From contig NZ_BNDS01000007.1 in the NCBI RefSeq assembly GCF_014656545.1, positions 1 through 64,000 of the forward strand: a stretch of DNA of 64,000 nucleotides, given 5' to 3'. Positions 10,532-20,316 of this stretch are shown here, in pieces. This stretch comes from Neobacillus kokaensis. Lineage in GTDB: Bacteria; Bacillota; Bacilli; Bacillales; Cytobacillaceae. Position numbers and translations under genes: made by a program. Below the pieces are notes generated by a model. The model had not been told where the DNA came from. It ran no database searches and saw only the letters and a list, made by a program, of their open reading frames with translations. Each line of letters starts with the position of its first letter. Within the stretch, counting starts at the first letter, position 1.

Positions 10532-10586
10532 TTGAAAGTCAAAAAAGGTCAGAGTATACTAAAACCATAGGTCAAAGTTAGTCAAA
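10532..10586 (+). promoter_or_regulatory. clpE promoter with two CtsR operators
   Basis: Sigma-A promoter TTGAAA (10532-10537), 17 bp, TATACT (10555-10560). Two CtsR heptad pairs with 3-bp spacing: AGTCAAA-AAA-GGTCAGA at 10537-10553 filling the spacer, and GGTCAAA-GTT-AGTCAAA at 10570-10586 just past the start of transcription; an extra GTCAAA follows at 10587. CtsR repression at heat/protein-stress genes is established in Bacillus. Confidence 0.85.
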
Positions 10587-10618
10587 GTCAAAGTTAAATA
10601 ACGAGGAGGTTATTTTAT

Positions 10619-12772
10619 ATGCTTTGTCAAAAATGTAATCAAAAACAGGCAAATATCCAATTAACAATGAATCTAAATGGACAACGAATAGATATGAAAC
10701 TTTGCAATGAATGTTATAGAAGAGAAAAGCAAGCACTGAATACAGGTTTAGGGATGAAAATGGATTCATTCCAAAGCTTCCCATTCGAAAATTTCTTTCA
10801 TATTGCCAAAGGTCAAAACATGAATAATCAATTTTCTGCAGAATCCGAAAAGATAGTACCACAAAATGGCGGTGGCTTTATTGATCAATTTGGCCATAAC
10901 TTAACGAATGCAGCAAAAGCCGGTCTGATTGACCCCGTCATTGGCCGTGATGAAGAAGTAAAACGTGTAATTGAAATATTAAATCGCCGAAATAAAAATA
11001 ACCCTGTCCTTATCGGTGAGCCCGGAGTGGGAAAAACAGCGATTGCAGAAGGTCTTGCATTAAAAATTACTGAGGGCGATGTACCAGCCAAACTGAAAAA
11101 TAAAGAAATTTATTTGCTTGATGTTGCTTCGCTTGTTTCAAATACCGGGATTCGCGGCCAATTTGAGGAACGCATGAAGCAGCTTATTACTGAATTAAAA
11201 GAGCGGAAAAATATTATTCTTTTTATAGACGAAATTCATTTATTAGTCGGTGCAGGTTCTGCCGAGGGTTCAATGGATGCTGGCAATATCTTAAAACCGG
11301 CACTAGCACGCGGTGAGCTTCAGGTAGTTGGCGCTACAACATTAAAGGAATATCGTCAGATTGAGAAAGATGCCGCTTTAGAGAGACGCTTTCAGCCCGT
11401 TCAGGTTCTAGAACCAAGCATGGATGCTGCGATTGAAATATTAAAGGGTATTCAGAAAAAATACGAGGATTATCATGAAGTCAGCTATACTGACGAGGCA
11501 ATTCGTGCCTGTGTAACATTATCACAACGCTATATACAAGACCGCTTCTTACCAGATAAAGCAATTGACTTACTCGATGAAGCAGGTTCAAAATTAAATC
11601 TTTCTTCTGATTATAAGAGTAATGATCAAATTGAAGGGCGTTTAAATGAAATTGCCAGGGAAAAAGAAGAAGCCCTAAAAAATGAACATTATGAAAAAGC
11701 TGCCAAGCTTCGTGATGAAGAGGCCAAATTAGAGAAGAAATTAAGCAATGATTTCAGTTCCGACAGACCTGTTGTCACGATCTCACATATCCAAGAAATG
11801 ATTGAACACAAAACCGGTATACCAGTTGGAAAACTGCAGCAGGATGAACAGCTAAAAATGAAACATTTAGAAGAAAACTTAAATAAAAAAGTAATTGGTC
11901 AAGAAAAAGCTGTCCAAAAAATTGCTAAGGCAATTCGTCGCAGCCGCGCAGGTTTAAAAGCGAAAAACCGCCCAATCGGTTCTTTTCTATTCGTCGGCCC
12001 TACTGGTGTGGGGAAAACTGAATTAACCAAAACGCTTGCTGAAGAATTATTCGGAACAAAAGATTCGATGGTCCGCCTTGATATGAGTGAATACATGGAA
12101 AAACACAGTGTGTCTAAATTAATTGGTTCACCCCCAGGCTATGTTGGCCATGAAGAAGCTGGACAGCTAACTGAAAAAGTGCGTCGCAATCCGTATAGCA
12201 TAATTTTATTGGACGAAATAGAAAAGGCACATCCCGATGTACAACATATGTTTCTTCAAATTCTTGAAGATGGTCGGCTTACTGACAGCCAAGGGAGAGT
12301 AGTAAGCTTTAAGGATTCAGTTATCATCATGACAAGTAATGCTGGGGTTGGCTTTAAACCAATCCATGTCGGTTTTGGTGCTGCGGAGGCTGTAGAGGAA
12401 GCAAGTATCCTTGATTCCCTTGGTGGCTTCTTTAAGCCAGAATTTTTAAACCGGTTCGATAGTATTATTGAATTTAATCAACTTGACCAAGACCACATCT
12501 TAAATATTGTTGACCTTATGATTAATGATTTAATGGAAACTTTAAAAGAACAAAATATTCAATTGGCTATTACGGGGGAAGCAAAAGAAAAATTAGCTGA
12601 ACTCGGCTACCATCCTGCTTTTGGTGCTCGTCCGCTCCGTAGAGTGATTCAGGAGCAGCTCGAAGATAAAATCGCTGACTTCATCTTAGACCAGCCTGAC
12701 GCTAAAAATCTTACAGCTCTTGTGGAAAATGATGAATTAAAAGTTACTGAAGAAGTAGTGACAGTTAATTAA
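10619..12772 (+). CDS. clpE: ATP-dependent Clp protease ATP-binding subunit ClpE
   Basis: Cytoplasmic Hsp100 unfoldase that feeds substrates to ClpP. 717 aa. N-terminal zinc finger CQKC...CNEC (residues 3-36) distinguishes ClpE from ClpC. First AAA domain with GEPGVGKTA (about residue 132), a UVR coiled segment (about 340-375, [16 protein letters not shown]), second AAA domain with GPTGVGKTE (about 460) and GFGA-type ClpP-contact loop. Strong ribosome site GAGGAGG. Tandem CtsR boxes predict heat-shock induction. Confidence 0.96.
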   Translation: MLCQKCNQKQANIQLTMNLNGQRIDMKLCNECYRREKQALNTGLGMKMDSFQSFPFENFFHIAKGQNMNNQFSAESEKIVPQNGGGFIDQFGHNLTNAAKAGLIDPVIGRDEEVKRVIEILNRRNKNNPVLIGEPGVGKTAIAEGLALKITEGDVPAKLKNKEIYLLDVASLVSNTGIRGQFEERMKQLITELKERKNIILFIDEIHLLVGAGSAEGSMDAGNILKPALARGELQVVGATTLKEYRQIEKDAALERRFQPVQVLEPSMDAAIEILKGIQKKYEDYHEVSYTDEAIRACVTLSQRYIQDRFLPDKAIDLLDEAGSKLNLSSDYKSNDQIEGRLNEIAREKEEALKNEHYEKAAKLRDEEAKLEKKLSNDFSSDRPVVTISHIQEMIEHKTGIPVGKLQQDEQLKMKHLEENLNKKVIGQEKAVQKIAKAIRRSRAGLKAKNRPIGSFLFVGPTGVGKTELTKTLAEELFGTKDSMVRLDMSEYMEKHSVSKLIGSPPGYVGHEEAGQLTEKVRRNPYSIILLDEIEKAHPDVQHMFLQILEDGRLTDSQGRVVSFKDSVIIMTSNAGVGFKPIHVGFGAAEAVEEASILDSLGGFFKPEFLNRFDSIIEFNQLDQDHILNIVDLMINDLMETLKEQNIQLAITGEAKEKLAELGYHPAFGARPLRRVIQEQLEDKIADFILDQPDAKNLTALVENDELKVTEEVVTVN

Positions 12773-12777
12773 TAAGG

Positions 12778-12808
12778 AAAAGCGAAGCCAAATGGCTTCG
12801 CTTTTTTT
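12778..12808. terminator. Bidirectional terminator
   Basis: AAAGCGAAGCC-AAAT-GGCTTCGCTTTTTTT between clpE and the convergent oligoendopeptidase gene. Confidence 0.85.
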
Positions 12809-14501
12809 AAAGATTTTTATCATCGACGGAGTTCAGCCAATTTTCGATGACTCCTACAACCGATTCAATACAGCCATTCTCAAATGGAGAGATTAGATTG
12901 GCTGCTTCTACAAGCTTGGTAAATGACATACTTCCCCCAAGCTGGCATAACTTAACATAATCAGCCCAAGCTTCTTCCTGATTTTCTCTTGAACGCTTCC
13001 AGAATTGGAAAGCACAAATTTGAGCTAGTGTATAATCAATATAATAGAATGGTGAATTATAAATATGACCTTGGCGCTGCCAGAAACCACCGTTTTCTAA
13101 ATATTCAAAGCCATCATAATCTTTATGCGGCAAATACTTTTTCTCGATTTCCCGCCATGCCTGCTTCCTTTCCTTCGGTGAAGCAGATGCATTTTCATAA
13201 ACCCAGTGCTGGAATTCGTCCACCGCAACACCGTATGGCAAGAATAATAATGCATCACTTAAGTGAGAAAACTTATACTTATTGGTATCTTCTTTAAAGA
13301 ATAAATCCATCCAAGGCCACGTGAAGAATTCCATACTCATTGAATGGATTTCACAGGCTTCATAGGTTGGCCAATAATATTCAGGAATTTCAAAATGACG
13401 GCTAGAATAAATTTGAAAAGCATGGCCTGCTTCATGTGTTAAAACATCAATATCCCCGGAGGTTCCATTAAAATTGGAAAAAATAAATGGCGCTTTATAG
13501 TTTTCAATGTACGTACAATACCCCCCGCTGGCCTTGCCTGTTTTCGCTACGAGGTCCATCAGGTCGTTTTCCTGCATAAACGAGAAAAATTCGCCCGTTT
13601 CCTTTGAAAGCTCTTCGTACATTTTTTGTCCATTCTCAATAATCCATTCTGGATTCCCTTTTGGAACTGCATTCCCGGTTAAGTAATTAAAGTTTTCATC
13701 AAAATATTTTAATTTGTCTAAACCTAGACGCTCCCGCTGCCTCTCCTTCAGCTTTGTTGCAATTGGCACAATAAAATCTTTTACCTGCTGACGAAAGTTT
13801 GCTACCATTTCGGCATTGTAATCTGTCCTCATCATTCGATTATATGCAAGTTCAACAAAATTATTGTAACCGAGGTCTCGGGCAATATCTGTTCTAACCT
13901 TTACCAGCTCATCATAAATTCGATCAAGCTCAGCTTCATGCCCGGCAAAGAATCCAAATTTTACTTCGCTTGCCTTCTTGCGCATTTCACGATCCTTTGA
14001 TTCAATAAACGGGTCAATTTGGGCAAGAGTCCTCTCCTCTCCCTCAAACTCAATCTTCGCGGAGGCAATCAGCTTAGTATACTCTGTGACGAGGCGATTT
14101 TCCTTCTGAAGCTGTGGAACAATCTCAGGTTTAAAAGTTTTAAGCTGACTTTCTGCTAGAGCAAAAAGCTGCAGCCCCCATTTTGCTTCCAATTCTGAAC
14201 GGAATTTTGAATCTATTAATGCTTGGTAATACTTTGTAACCAGCCCTTCAACCTCTGGTCCAAGCTCATCCATATAGTCCTGCTCTACTTTGTAAAACTC
14301 ATCATTTGTATCAATAGAATGGCGAATACTGCAAAGAGTAAACATGGTGCCCAGATCATTTCTAAGTTGATTAATCTCATTCATAACTTCGCTTTGTTCC
14401 TCTGCAGTGACAGCGCTCTCAAATCGCACTAAAGCTGCATCAAATTTTGCAGTTACTTCGACTAAATTCGGACGGGCATATGTATAATTTCCAAAGCTCA
14501 T
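12807..14501 (-). CDS. M3 family oligoendopeptidase
   Basis: Zinc-dependent cytoplasmic peptidase of the thimet/PepF family, 564 aa. The active site HEAGHAFQIYSSR lies about residue 357, preceded by FNGTSGDIDVLTHE and followed by ETCEIHSM-like EACEIHSMSMEF, which gives the third zinc ligand. Expected to cleave short peptides. AGGGAG ribosome site before the ATG. Monocistronic; ends at the bidirectional terminator shared with clpE. Confidence 0.93.
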   Translation of the reverse strand: MSFGNYTYARPNLVEVTAKFDAALVRFESAVTAEEQSEVMNEINQLRNDLGTMFTLCSIRHSIDTNDEFYKVEQDYMDELGPEVEGLVTKYYQALIDSKFRSELEAKWGLQLFALAESQLKTFKPEIVPQLQKENRLVTEYTKLIASAKIEFEGEERTLAQIDPFIESKDREMRKKASEVKFGFFAGHEAELDRIYDELVKVRTDIARDLGYNNFVELAYNRMMRTDYNAEMVANFRQQVKDFIVPIATKLKERQRERLGLDKLKYFDENFNYLTGNAVPKGNPEWIIENGQKMYEELSKETGEFFSFMQENDLMDLVAKTGKASGGYCTYIENYKAPFIFSNFNGTSGDIDVLTHEAGHAFQIYSSRHFEIPEYYWPTYEACEIHSMSMEFFTWPWMDLFFKEDTNKYKFSHLSDALLFLPYGVAVDEFQHWVYENASASPKERKQAWREIEKKYLPHKDYDGFEYLENGGFWQRQGHIYNSPFYYIDYTLAQICAFQFWKRSRENQEEAWADYVKLCQLGGSMSFTKLVEAANLISPFENGCIESVVGVIENWLNSVDDKNL

Positions 14502-14595
14502 GAATCCATCTCCCTTTTAAAAATTTTCCAATCTATTTCATTATATACTAACTCTGGATAGTCCTTACAATAAAAAAATACGACCCATGGCCGTA

Positions 14596-15036
14596 TTAGA
14601 ATTTCCCAGCAGGTATTCCTAATTTTTTCAATAAATCTATTGCTTCTGTCTTCTCTGAATCCGTAAGACTAGACATGAGCTGATCAATTTGCCGGGCGTG
14701 ATCTGGAAAAATATCTTGAATTAATGTTTTTCCTTCATCAGAAATTTGTGCATAAATAACTCTTCTATCTTTTGGACAGGCAACCCTTTTTAAAAGTCCC
14801 TTTTGTTCAAGCTTATCTACCACATAAGTAATGCTGCCGCTGGCAAGCAATATTTTTGCACCAATCTGCTGCAAAGGCTGATCCCCTTTATGATAAAGGA
14901 GCTCCAAAACGGCAAATTCAGTTGGATTTAAACCATTTGCTTGAATAATTTTATTTACATGCTCATTAATTGCTTTATAAGCTCTAGAAAGGACAATAAA
15001 TAGTTTTAAAGATTGTGCTGTTGAATCCTTTTCCAT
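14596..15036 (-). CDS. mhqR: MarR family regulator, MhqR (YkvE)-like
   Basis: 146-aa winged-helix repressor. Motifs NPTEFAVLELLYHKGDQPLQQIG, LLASGSITYVVDKLEQKGLL and CPKDRRVIYAQISDEG are the recognition helix and wing of MarR proteins. Start is the ATG preceded by AAAGGATG, not the much longer open frame upstream. Placement beside a KinD-like kinase reproduces B. subtilis mhqR-kinD, where MhqR senses quinones and diamide. A half-site resembling the MhqR operator (TATCTCGA at 15100-15107) lies in the divergent promoter region. Ortholog name is an inference. Confidence 0.7.
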   Translation of the reverse strand: MEKDSTAQSLKLFIVLSRAYKAINEHVNKIIQANGLNPTEFAVLELLYHKGDQPLQQIGAKILLASGSITYVVDKLEQKGLLKRVACPKDRRVIYAQISDEGKTLIQDIFPDHARQIDQLMSSLTDSEKTEAIDLLKKLGIPAGKF

Positions 15037-15173
15037 ACAAAACGCATCCTTTAAGATTATTGAAATAATCATACTAAAAATGAAAATAAACTTAGCAATT
15101 ATCTCGATTTCAAAATTATTATAAAAAATTTTGTCCTGACTGTCAATTTTCCGATGGAAAAAAACAGGAACTA

Positions 15174-15194
15174 AACATATATATGTTGTATAAT
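15174..15194 (+). promoter_or_regulatory. kinD promoter region with 14-bp palindrome
   Basis: A perfect palindrome AACATATATATGTT (15174-15187) abuts a consensus -10 TATAAT (15189-15194) upstream of the kinase gene; no good -35. It could be an activator or repressor site. Confidence 0.35.
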
Positions 15195-15229
15195 ACATTT
15201 TAATAGAATTTATTATTTGAGGTACATAC

Positions 15230-16738
15230 ATGAAACTACACAAAGGAAATTTTTTTATTTATTTAATTGTTGTGGTCATTCCTGTTATCCTTTTAGGCTT
15301 ATATTTTTCTAATCAGATATTAAAAGAAAATGACATGAAAAGAAAAGATGATGCACTTTGGATTGCCTCGATTTATCAAAAGAACTGGGACCAATTTATA
15401 AGTGAAACAATCACCAGCTTGAAAATTCTTTCTCTTTCTGCAAATGAAAATTTAGATAATCCAGAAAAAATGGAGCCGCTGCTGCACAAAGTGAATCAAA
15501 ATGATCCAAGATATGGCGGTCTCTTTTTACTTGACCATAATGGAAGATTACTAACCGGTACCGCTTCACTGCACCATAAAATCGCCTTTCCAGAAAAGTC
15601 GCTTATCAAAGAAGTAATCGAAACAAAGGATATTATCATTTCAAATCATGTAGAAATTCTACAAAACAACCAAAGAATCATTAGTTTAGCAACACCAGTT
15701 CTAACTCAGGATAACGAATTGAAGGGTATTTTTATTGCAGACTTACGAATCGATTATATGAAAAATTTGATGAAGGTACTCACACCAGATACGAAGCTTT
15801 TTGTAGCAAACGGGAAAAACATCCTCCTTAAAATGAATGTTAATGATGATGGACTGAAGAAAGAGGATAAATGGGTTACATATCCAATGGACAAATTACC
15901 TTGGAATATCAAGGTGAAAATTGCTGATCGTGATATAAAAGAAATTGCCAAGAATGTTGGTAAAAATTTATTTATCCTTCTTGTTGTGACCCATGTTCTT
16001 TTTCTCTTAATTGAATACATATTATTACGAATCCATACGCTTAAAGAACGAAAGGAAAATGAAGTCCAAAAGCTAGAGTTAGTTGGAACATTGGCTGCAA
16101 GCACTGCCCATGAAATTAGAAATCCATTAACAGGTGTAAAAGGGCTTATACAATTGTTAAGTGAAAAATATACTGACAAAGAAGACCAATATTATTTTGA
16201 TGTTATTAATTCAGAATTAAAAAGAATAAATGAAATTGTCAGCGAATTTTTAGTTCTTGGCAAGCCTACAGCGCAAACGCTGGATCATGTTAATATTACA
16301 GATACGCTGCATGAACTTAAACCACTAATCATTTCAGAGGGGAACGCCCATAATATTGAGTGCATATGGGAAATTACAGGTGAATCTGTGATTGTAAAAT
16401 GTGTCAAAGACCAGATAAAACAAGTTATCTTAAATTTAACTAGAAATGCTTTTGATTCATTTGAAAACTCTGGAACCGTACAAATCAAGCTCAATATATT
16501 TAAAGATATTTGCAGACTTCAAATCATCGATAATGGGAAAGGCATCCCTGAAGAGGATCTGGAGAAAATTTTCCGCCCATTCTACACTTCCAAAGAAACT
16601 GGCACCGGTTTAGGACTGGTCATATGCAGGCGGATTATTAATTCTTTTAATGGAACAATAGAGATCTATAGTAAGGAAACGATTGGAACAACCGTGGAAA
16701 TCTCCTTACCGCTCGTTAATAAAAAACGGAACCAATAA
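15230..16738 (+). CDS. kinD: KinD-like sensor histidine kinase
   Basis: Membrane sensor kinase, 502 aa, likely feeding the Spo0A phosphorelay. Membrane segments near residues 7-27 and 243-265 enclose an extracytoplasmic dCACHE-type sensor with PRYGGLFLLDHNGRLLTGT. Cytoplasmic part: HisKA with STAHEIRNPLTGVKG (phosphorylated His about 294), N box LNLTRNAFDSF, and ATP-lid motifs DNGKGIPEEDLEKIFRPFYTS and TGLGLVICRRI. Divergent from the MhqR-like gene as in B. subtilis kinD. A terminator overlaps the stop codon. No partner response regulator nearby, typical of phosphorelay kinases. Confidence 0.8.
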   Translation: MKLHKGNFFIYLIVVVIPVILLGLYFSNQILKENDMKRKDDALWIASIYQKNWDQFISETITSLKILSLSANENLDNPEKMEPLLHKVNQNDPRYGGLFLLDHNGRLLTGTASLHHKIAFPEKSLIKEVIETKDIIISNHVEILQNNQRIISLATPVLTQDNELKGIFIADLRIDYMKNLMKVLTPDTKLFVANGKNILLKMNVNDDGLKKEDKWVTYPMDKLPWNIKVKIADRDIKEIAKNVGKNLFILLVVTHVLFLLIEYILLRIHTLKERKENEVQKLELVGTLAASTAHEIRNPLTGVKGLIQLLSEKYTDKEDQYYFDVINSELKRINEIVSEFLVLGKPTAQTLDHVNITDTLHELKPLIISEGNAHNIECIWEITGESVIVKCVKDQIKQVILNLTRNAFDSFENSGTVQIKLNIFKDICRLQIIDNGKGIPEEDLEKIFRPFYTSKETGTGLGLVICRRIINSFNGTIEIYSKETIGTTVEISLPLVNKKRNQ

Positions 16739-16760
16739 TGAACATGGTTCCGTTTTTTAT
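16722..16760 (+). terminator. Terminator of the KinD-like gene
   Basis: AAAAAACGGAACCA ... TGGTTCCGTTTTTTAT hairpin spanning the TAA stop codon. Confidence 0.8.
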
Positions 16761-16854
16761 TTCAAAATCCGAAATAAATATTTCTCTATTGAACGATAAG
16801 GTAGTAATATATAGTATGAGACTGTCAGGTAATTTAGTAGTAAAGGGGAATAAT

Positions 16855-18093
16855 ATGAGTCAACAGGCCGTTTCACAAAGGCGGGAAGCGCCAAAAGCTT
16901 CTGAAACAACAATTTATAAGATACTTATCGTAATTGGGCTCTGCCATTTATTAAATGATGCAATTCAAGCAGTTGTACCAGCTATGTTTCCGATTCTGGA
17001 AAAGTCCATGGGTTTATCCTTTACCCAATTAGGAATGATTGCCTTCGCCCTCAACATGGTTTCCTCTGTCATGCAGCCTGTTGTAGGCATATATACCGAC
17101 AAAAAACCGATGCCCTTCGCTTTGCCAATCGGTCTTGCTTTCACTTTTATCGGGGTATTGGGTATTGGCTTTGCACCTAATTTTGGAATGATTGTTATAT
17201 CAGTAATCTTTATTGGTATAGGCTCAGCCGTTTTTCATCCTGAAGGTTCAAGGGTTGCCTATATGGCTGCCGGGAGCCGCAGAGGTCTTGCACAATCCAT
17301 TTATCAAGTCGGAGGCAATACAGGTCAGGCATTAGCACCCCTGATTACTGCACTTATATTAGTACCTTTAGGGCAAATTGGGGCATCGTGGTTTTCCATT
17401 GCTGCTGCACTAGCCGTTTTCTTATTAATTTACATTGCAAAGTGGTATAATGAGGGGCTATCCTCTAAGCCTTTTATGGAAAAGAAGAAGAATACTAACC
17501 AAACTAATCAGACTGGTTTACCAAAGGAAATCAAAAGGGCATTAGTCCTTATTTTACTGCTAATCTTTGCAAGATCTTGGTATATTTCCGGAATGACCAA
17601 CTTTTATGCCTTCTATGGAATTAAGGAATATACACTTACGATAAAACAATCACAGCTTTTCTTATTTGCCTTTTTAGTATCCGGGGCATTTGGAACATTT
17701 TTTGGCGGTCCGCTGGCAGACAGGTTTGGCAAGAAAAAGGTTATTTCCTTTTCGATGCTCGGGACTCTTCCTTTATCGATTCTGCTTCCGCATGTTTCAC
17801 CAGCTATAGCATTTATTTTTCTTGTTCTTACAGGCTTTATCTTAATGACCAGCTTTTCTGTAACAGTCGTGTATGCCCAGGAATTAGTCCCTGGAAAAAT
17901 CGGCACAATGTCAGGACTCACGGTCGGGCTTGCGTTTGGAATGGGTGCAATTGGTTCGGTCGGACTTGGGTATATTGCGGATTTAATTGGGCTGCAAATG
18001 ATGATTATCGGGCTAGGGATGTTACCATTACTTGGCTTAACAGCATTCCTGCTTCCATCTGACCAAAAGGTGTGGGAATGGAATAAACAATAA
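16855..18093 (+). CDS. MFS transporter, fosmidomycin-resistance (Fsr) type
   Basis: Twelve-helix major facilitator, 412 aa from the ATG preceded by AAAGGGG; an upstream in-frame ATG at 16738 overlaps a terminator and is rejected. Characteristic Fsr-like N-terminus LCHLLNDAIQAVVPAMFPI, then GIYTDKKPMP and SAVFHPEGSRVAYMAAG with QVGGNTGQALAP. Second half GGPLADRFGKKKVI is the MFS signature loop. Probably a proton-driven drug or metabolite exporter; substrate unknown. Confidence 0.85.
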   Translation: MSQQAVSQRREAPKASETTIYKILIVIGLCHLLNDAIQAVVPAMFPILEKSMGLSFTQLGMIAFALNMVSSVMQPVVGIYTDKKPMPFALPIGLAFTFIGVLGIGFAPNFGMIVISVIFIGIGSAVFHPEGSRVAYMAAGSRRGLAQSIYQVGGNTGQALAPLITALILVPLGQIGASWFSIAAALAVFLLIYIAKWYNEGLSSKPFMEKKKNTNQTNQTGLPKEIKRALVLILLLIFARSWYISGMTNFYAFYGIKEYTLTIKQSQLFLFAFLVSGAFGTFFGGPLADRFGKKKVISFSMLGTLPLSILLPHVSPAIAFIFLVLTGFILMTSFSVTVVYAQELVPGKIGTMSGLTVGLAFGMGAIGSVGLGYIADLIGLQMMIIGLGMLPLLGLTAFLLPSDQKVWEWNKQ

Positions 18094-18095
18094 GG

Positions 18096-18134
18096 ACAAA
18101 AGCTGGTGACATTACGTCTCCGGCTTTTTTGTCA
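18096..18134 (+). terminator. Terminator of the MFS gene
   Basis: AAAGCTGG-TGAC ... GTC-TCCGGCTTTTTT hairpin with one mismatch. Confidence 0.65.
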
Positions 18135-18243
18135 ATTTTATGAAAATGCATATATTTTTCGAAAAATTTTAACATTTATTACTCAAAAACTAATGAAAGT
18201 TTCATATAATAAAGTTAACACCTAAAAAAGGGAGGGCATTAAG

Positions 18244-18591
18244 ATGAAAACCCCAAATCACCACGACTTTTATCAAATGGCATTATTACCTATTGGCTAT
18301 AGAGATTTAATGGCACTCCAAGAATCTGAAGCATTTGTTCCTGAATTCTCATTTACTCATTGGCTTATTGCTGTAGAAGGCGAGCAGCTGCCCCAAGCAA
18401 AAATCTATTTTCACTGGAAAGTAAGTATTTATCCAGCCACTAGCGCCGGCGATTTCAACTGGAAAAAACCTTTTTATTGCACTAAGAATATGGAAGTAAT
18501 TGATTACGCTATCTCGCTTGGCTCATCATTTATATCATTTGCCAAAGAAGATGCCCTTTCTGAAGCCACTTTATTAGAGAAAATAAGCTAA
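18244..18591 (+). CDS. Hypothetical protein
   Basis: 115-aa soluble protein, not recognised. Rich in aromatic residues (FSFTHWLIAV, IYFHWKVSIYP, FNWKKPFYCTKN), no signal or membrane segment. Clear GGGAGGG ribosome site, and a small palindrome ATGAAAGTTTCAT overlapping a TATAAT-like -10 upstream. Stands alone between two terminated units. Confidence 0.7.
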   Translation: MKTPNHHDFYQMALLPIGYRDLMALQESEAFVPEFSFTHWLIAVEGEQLPQAKIYFHWKVSIYPATSAGDFNWKKPFYCTKNMEVIDYAISLGSSFISFAKEDALSEATLLEKIS

Positions 18592-18691
18592 TCCTCTTTA
18601 TCCATACCTCTGCTTCACCCTTCTTTTTACAATCCCTTGTGAAAAAATATACATATAGTGTTTTTAAATAGTGATTATAAAAATAGTTAAT

Positions 18692-18733
18692 AAAAAGTGT
18701 TGTTTGCTATTTTTTGCAAACAACACTTTTTAT
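18692..18733 (-). terminator. Terminator of fixABCX
   Basis: Nearly perfect hairpin AAAAAGTGTTGTTTGC / GCAAACAACACTTTTT, directly after fixX. Confidence 0.85.
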
Positions 18734-18736
18734 ACA

Positions 18737-19021
18737 TTAAGCTAATCTAAATACAATTCCATGTCCGCCCTTAGGATATTCCCATTTAATGTTTTGATAC
18801 GGGCAGCCAATGCGGCAGCTGCCGCATTCATGACAGCCCTCGTAACCTACCTGCATCCTCGTTCCTTCCCATTTGTACACCTCAGCAGGGCAAAAGATGG
18901 TACAGATTTTATCCGGGCATTGGGTCATGCAAATGTCATGGTCAAGTACGGTCAAATGAGACTTTGTATCACACTTAAATCGTAGAAGATACTGTTTTTC
19001 TTCAATATTCTTCGTTGACAT
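18737..19021 (-). CDS. fixX: Ferredoxin-like protein FixX
   Basis: 94-aa iron-sulfur protein, last subunit of FixABCX. Cysteine clusters CPDKICTIFCP and CHECGSCRIGCP are the usual FixX [4Fe-4S] ligands. Start at the ATG forming TAATG with the fixC stop; the longer reading begins inside fixC without need. It delivers electrons from FixC towards quinone or ferredoxin/flavodoxin. Confidence 0.93.
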   Translation of the reverse strand: MSTKNIEEKQYLLRFKCDTKSHLTVLDHDICMTQCPDKICTIFCPAEVYKWEGTRMQVGYEGCHECGSCRIGCPYQNIKWEYPKGGHGIVFRLA

Positions 19022-20316
19022 TATTTCACCGCCTTCCAAGCACGATAAAGATCTTGTAACACCCTTAATGTTCCTTTTTCAGAAGTCATATTCTTAATAA
19101 TTTGTTTTTGTTTATCGCGTTTTGGTGTTCCGTCAACTGTAAAGAATTTACTGGCTGCTTGGTTCATCATTGGAACATATTCTTTAAAGTATTGTGGGTA
19201 CTTTTCAAACGTATGGGCAGCATCTTTATATTTTTCTAAATCTTTTATAATAAAGCTATTATATAAAGCTTCACGATAACTATTTAAACTGGATTCGCTA
19301 AAGTCTCCTCGATTCTTCGCTTCGATGACAGCTTCAGCAGCTAACAGGCCTGAATGCATTGCCATATTCGAGCCTTCACGGTGAATTGCGTTAACCAGTT
19401 GTGCCGCATCACCTATTACAACAACACCATTTCCGGCTACTTTTGGTACTGAGCGGAAGCCCCCTTCTGGAATAAGGTGAGCAAGATACTCGGCTGATTC
19501 ACCGCCTGCGATCAACGGCTTCACCATCGGATGGTTTTTCAAGTAATCTAACAGCTCATATGGTTTTAATTTTGCCTTAATCATACTTGAAAGGGTTGTT
19601 CCGACTCCAATATTGAGACTTTCTTTATTGGTATAAAGAAATGCAGTACCAAGGTTTCCTTTTGTTGAGTCTCCAAATATCTCAATGGTACACCCTTGAT
19701 TATCTTCGAGATTAAAGCGGTCATTTATTTTTTCCTTTGGTAAATTGATAACTTCCATTACAGTCAACGCTACTTCATCAGGACGAAATTCTTTGTGGAA
19801 GCCTAGCTGCTTTGATAAAAGCGAATTAACCCCATCCGCAAGGACGACTACATCTGCGTAAATCTCTCCATCCGGACGATCGGTACGTACGCCAACAACC
19901 TTGCCATTTTCAACAATACATTCGGTAACCACTGTTTCGTTAATTAGGAGTGCTCCAGCCTCGACGGCCTTTTTGGCAAACCATTGATCAAATTGGGCCC
20001 GTAAAACGGTAAAATTGTTATAAGGTGGTGCAGCCCATTCAAGCCCTTTATATCCAAAGGAAATAACTGATTCCTTATCCATCATCCAAAAGCGCTGTTC
20101 TATAACGGGCCTTTCTAATGGTGCCTCCATCCAAAACTCCGGAATGAGATCCTCCATTTGCTGTCGGTACAATACCCCGCCCATTACATTTTTAGCTCCT
20201 GGATACTCTCCTCTTTCAATAAGCAAGACATTCAGTCCATTTCTTGCACATGTAAGGGCACACGCTGTACCCGCCGGACCTGCCCCAACTACGACCACAT
20301 CAAACTTTTCAGGCAT
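19021..20316 (-). CDS. fixC: FAD-dependent oxidoreductase FixC (ETF-quinone oxidoreductase-like)
   Basis: 431-aa flavoprotein. N-terminal FAD fold VVVGAGPAGTACALTCARNG, then GAKNVMGGVLYR, ADGVNSLLSKQLG and VVVIGDAAQLVNAIHREGSNMAMHSG, all typical of FixC/ETF-QO. Membrane-associated partner of FixAB that accepts one branch of the bifurcated electrons. Overlaps fixB by 8 bp and fixX by 1 bp, so the four genes are translationally linked. Confidence 0.94.
   Translation of the reverse strand: MPEKFDVVVVGAGPAGTACALTCARNGLNVLLIERGEYPGAKNVMGGVLYRQQMEDLIPEFWMEAPLERPVIEQRFWMMDKESVISFGYKGLEWAAPPYNNFTVLRAQFDQWFAKKAVEAGALLINETVVTECIVENGKVVGVRTDRPDGEIYADVVVLADGVNSLLSKQLGFHKEFRPDEVALTVMEVINLPKEKINDRFNLEDNQGCTIEIFGDSTKGNLGTAFLYTNKESLNIGVGTTLSSMIKAKLKPYELLDYLKNHPMVKPLIAGGESAEYLAHLIPEGGFRSVPKVAGNGVVVIGDAAQLVNAIHREGSNMAMHSGLLAAEAVIEAKNRGDFSESSLNSYREALYNSFIIKDLEKYKDAAHTFEKYPQYFKEYVPMMNQAASKFFTVDGTPKRDKQKQIIKNMTSEKGTLRVLQDLYRAWKAVK

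Noticed and set aside
16738-16854. N-terminal extension of the MFS transporter
   Set aside because: Its ATG lies inside the preceding terminator; a strong ribosome site supports the later ATG.
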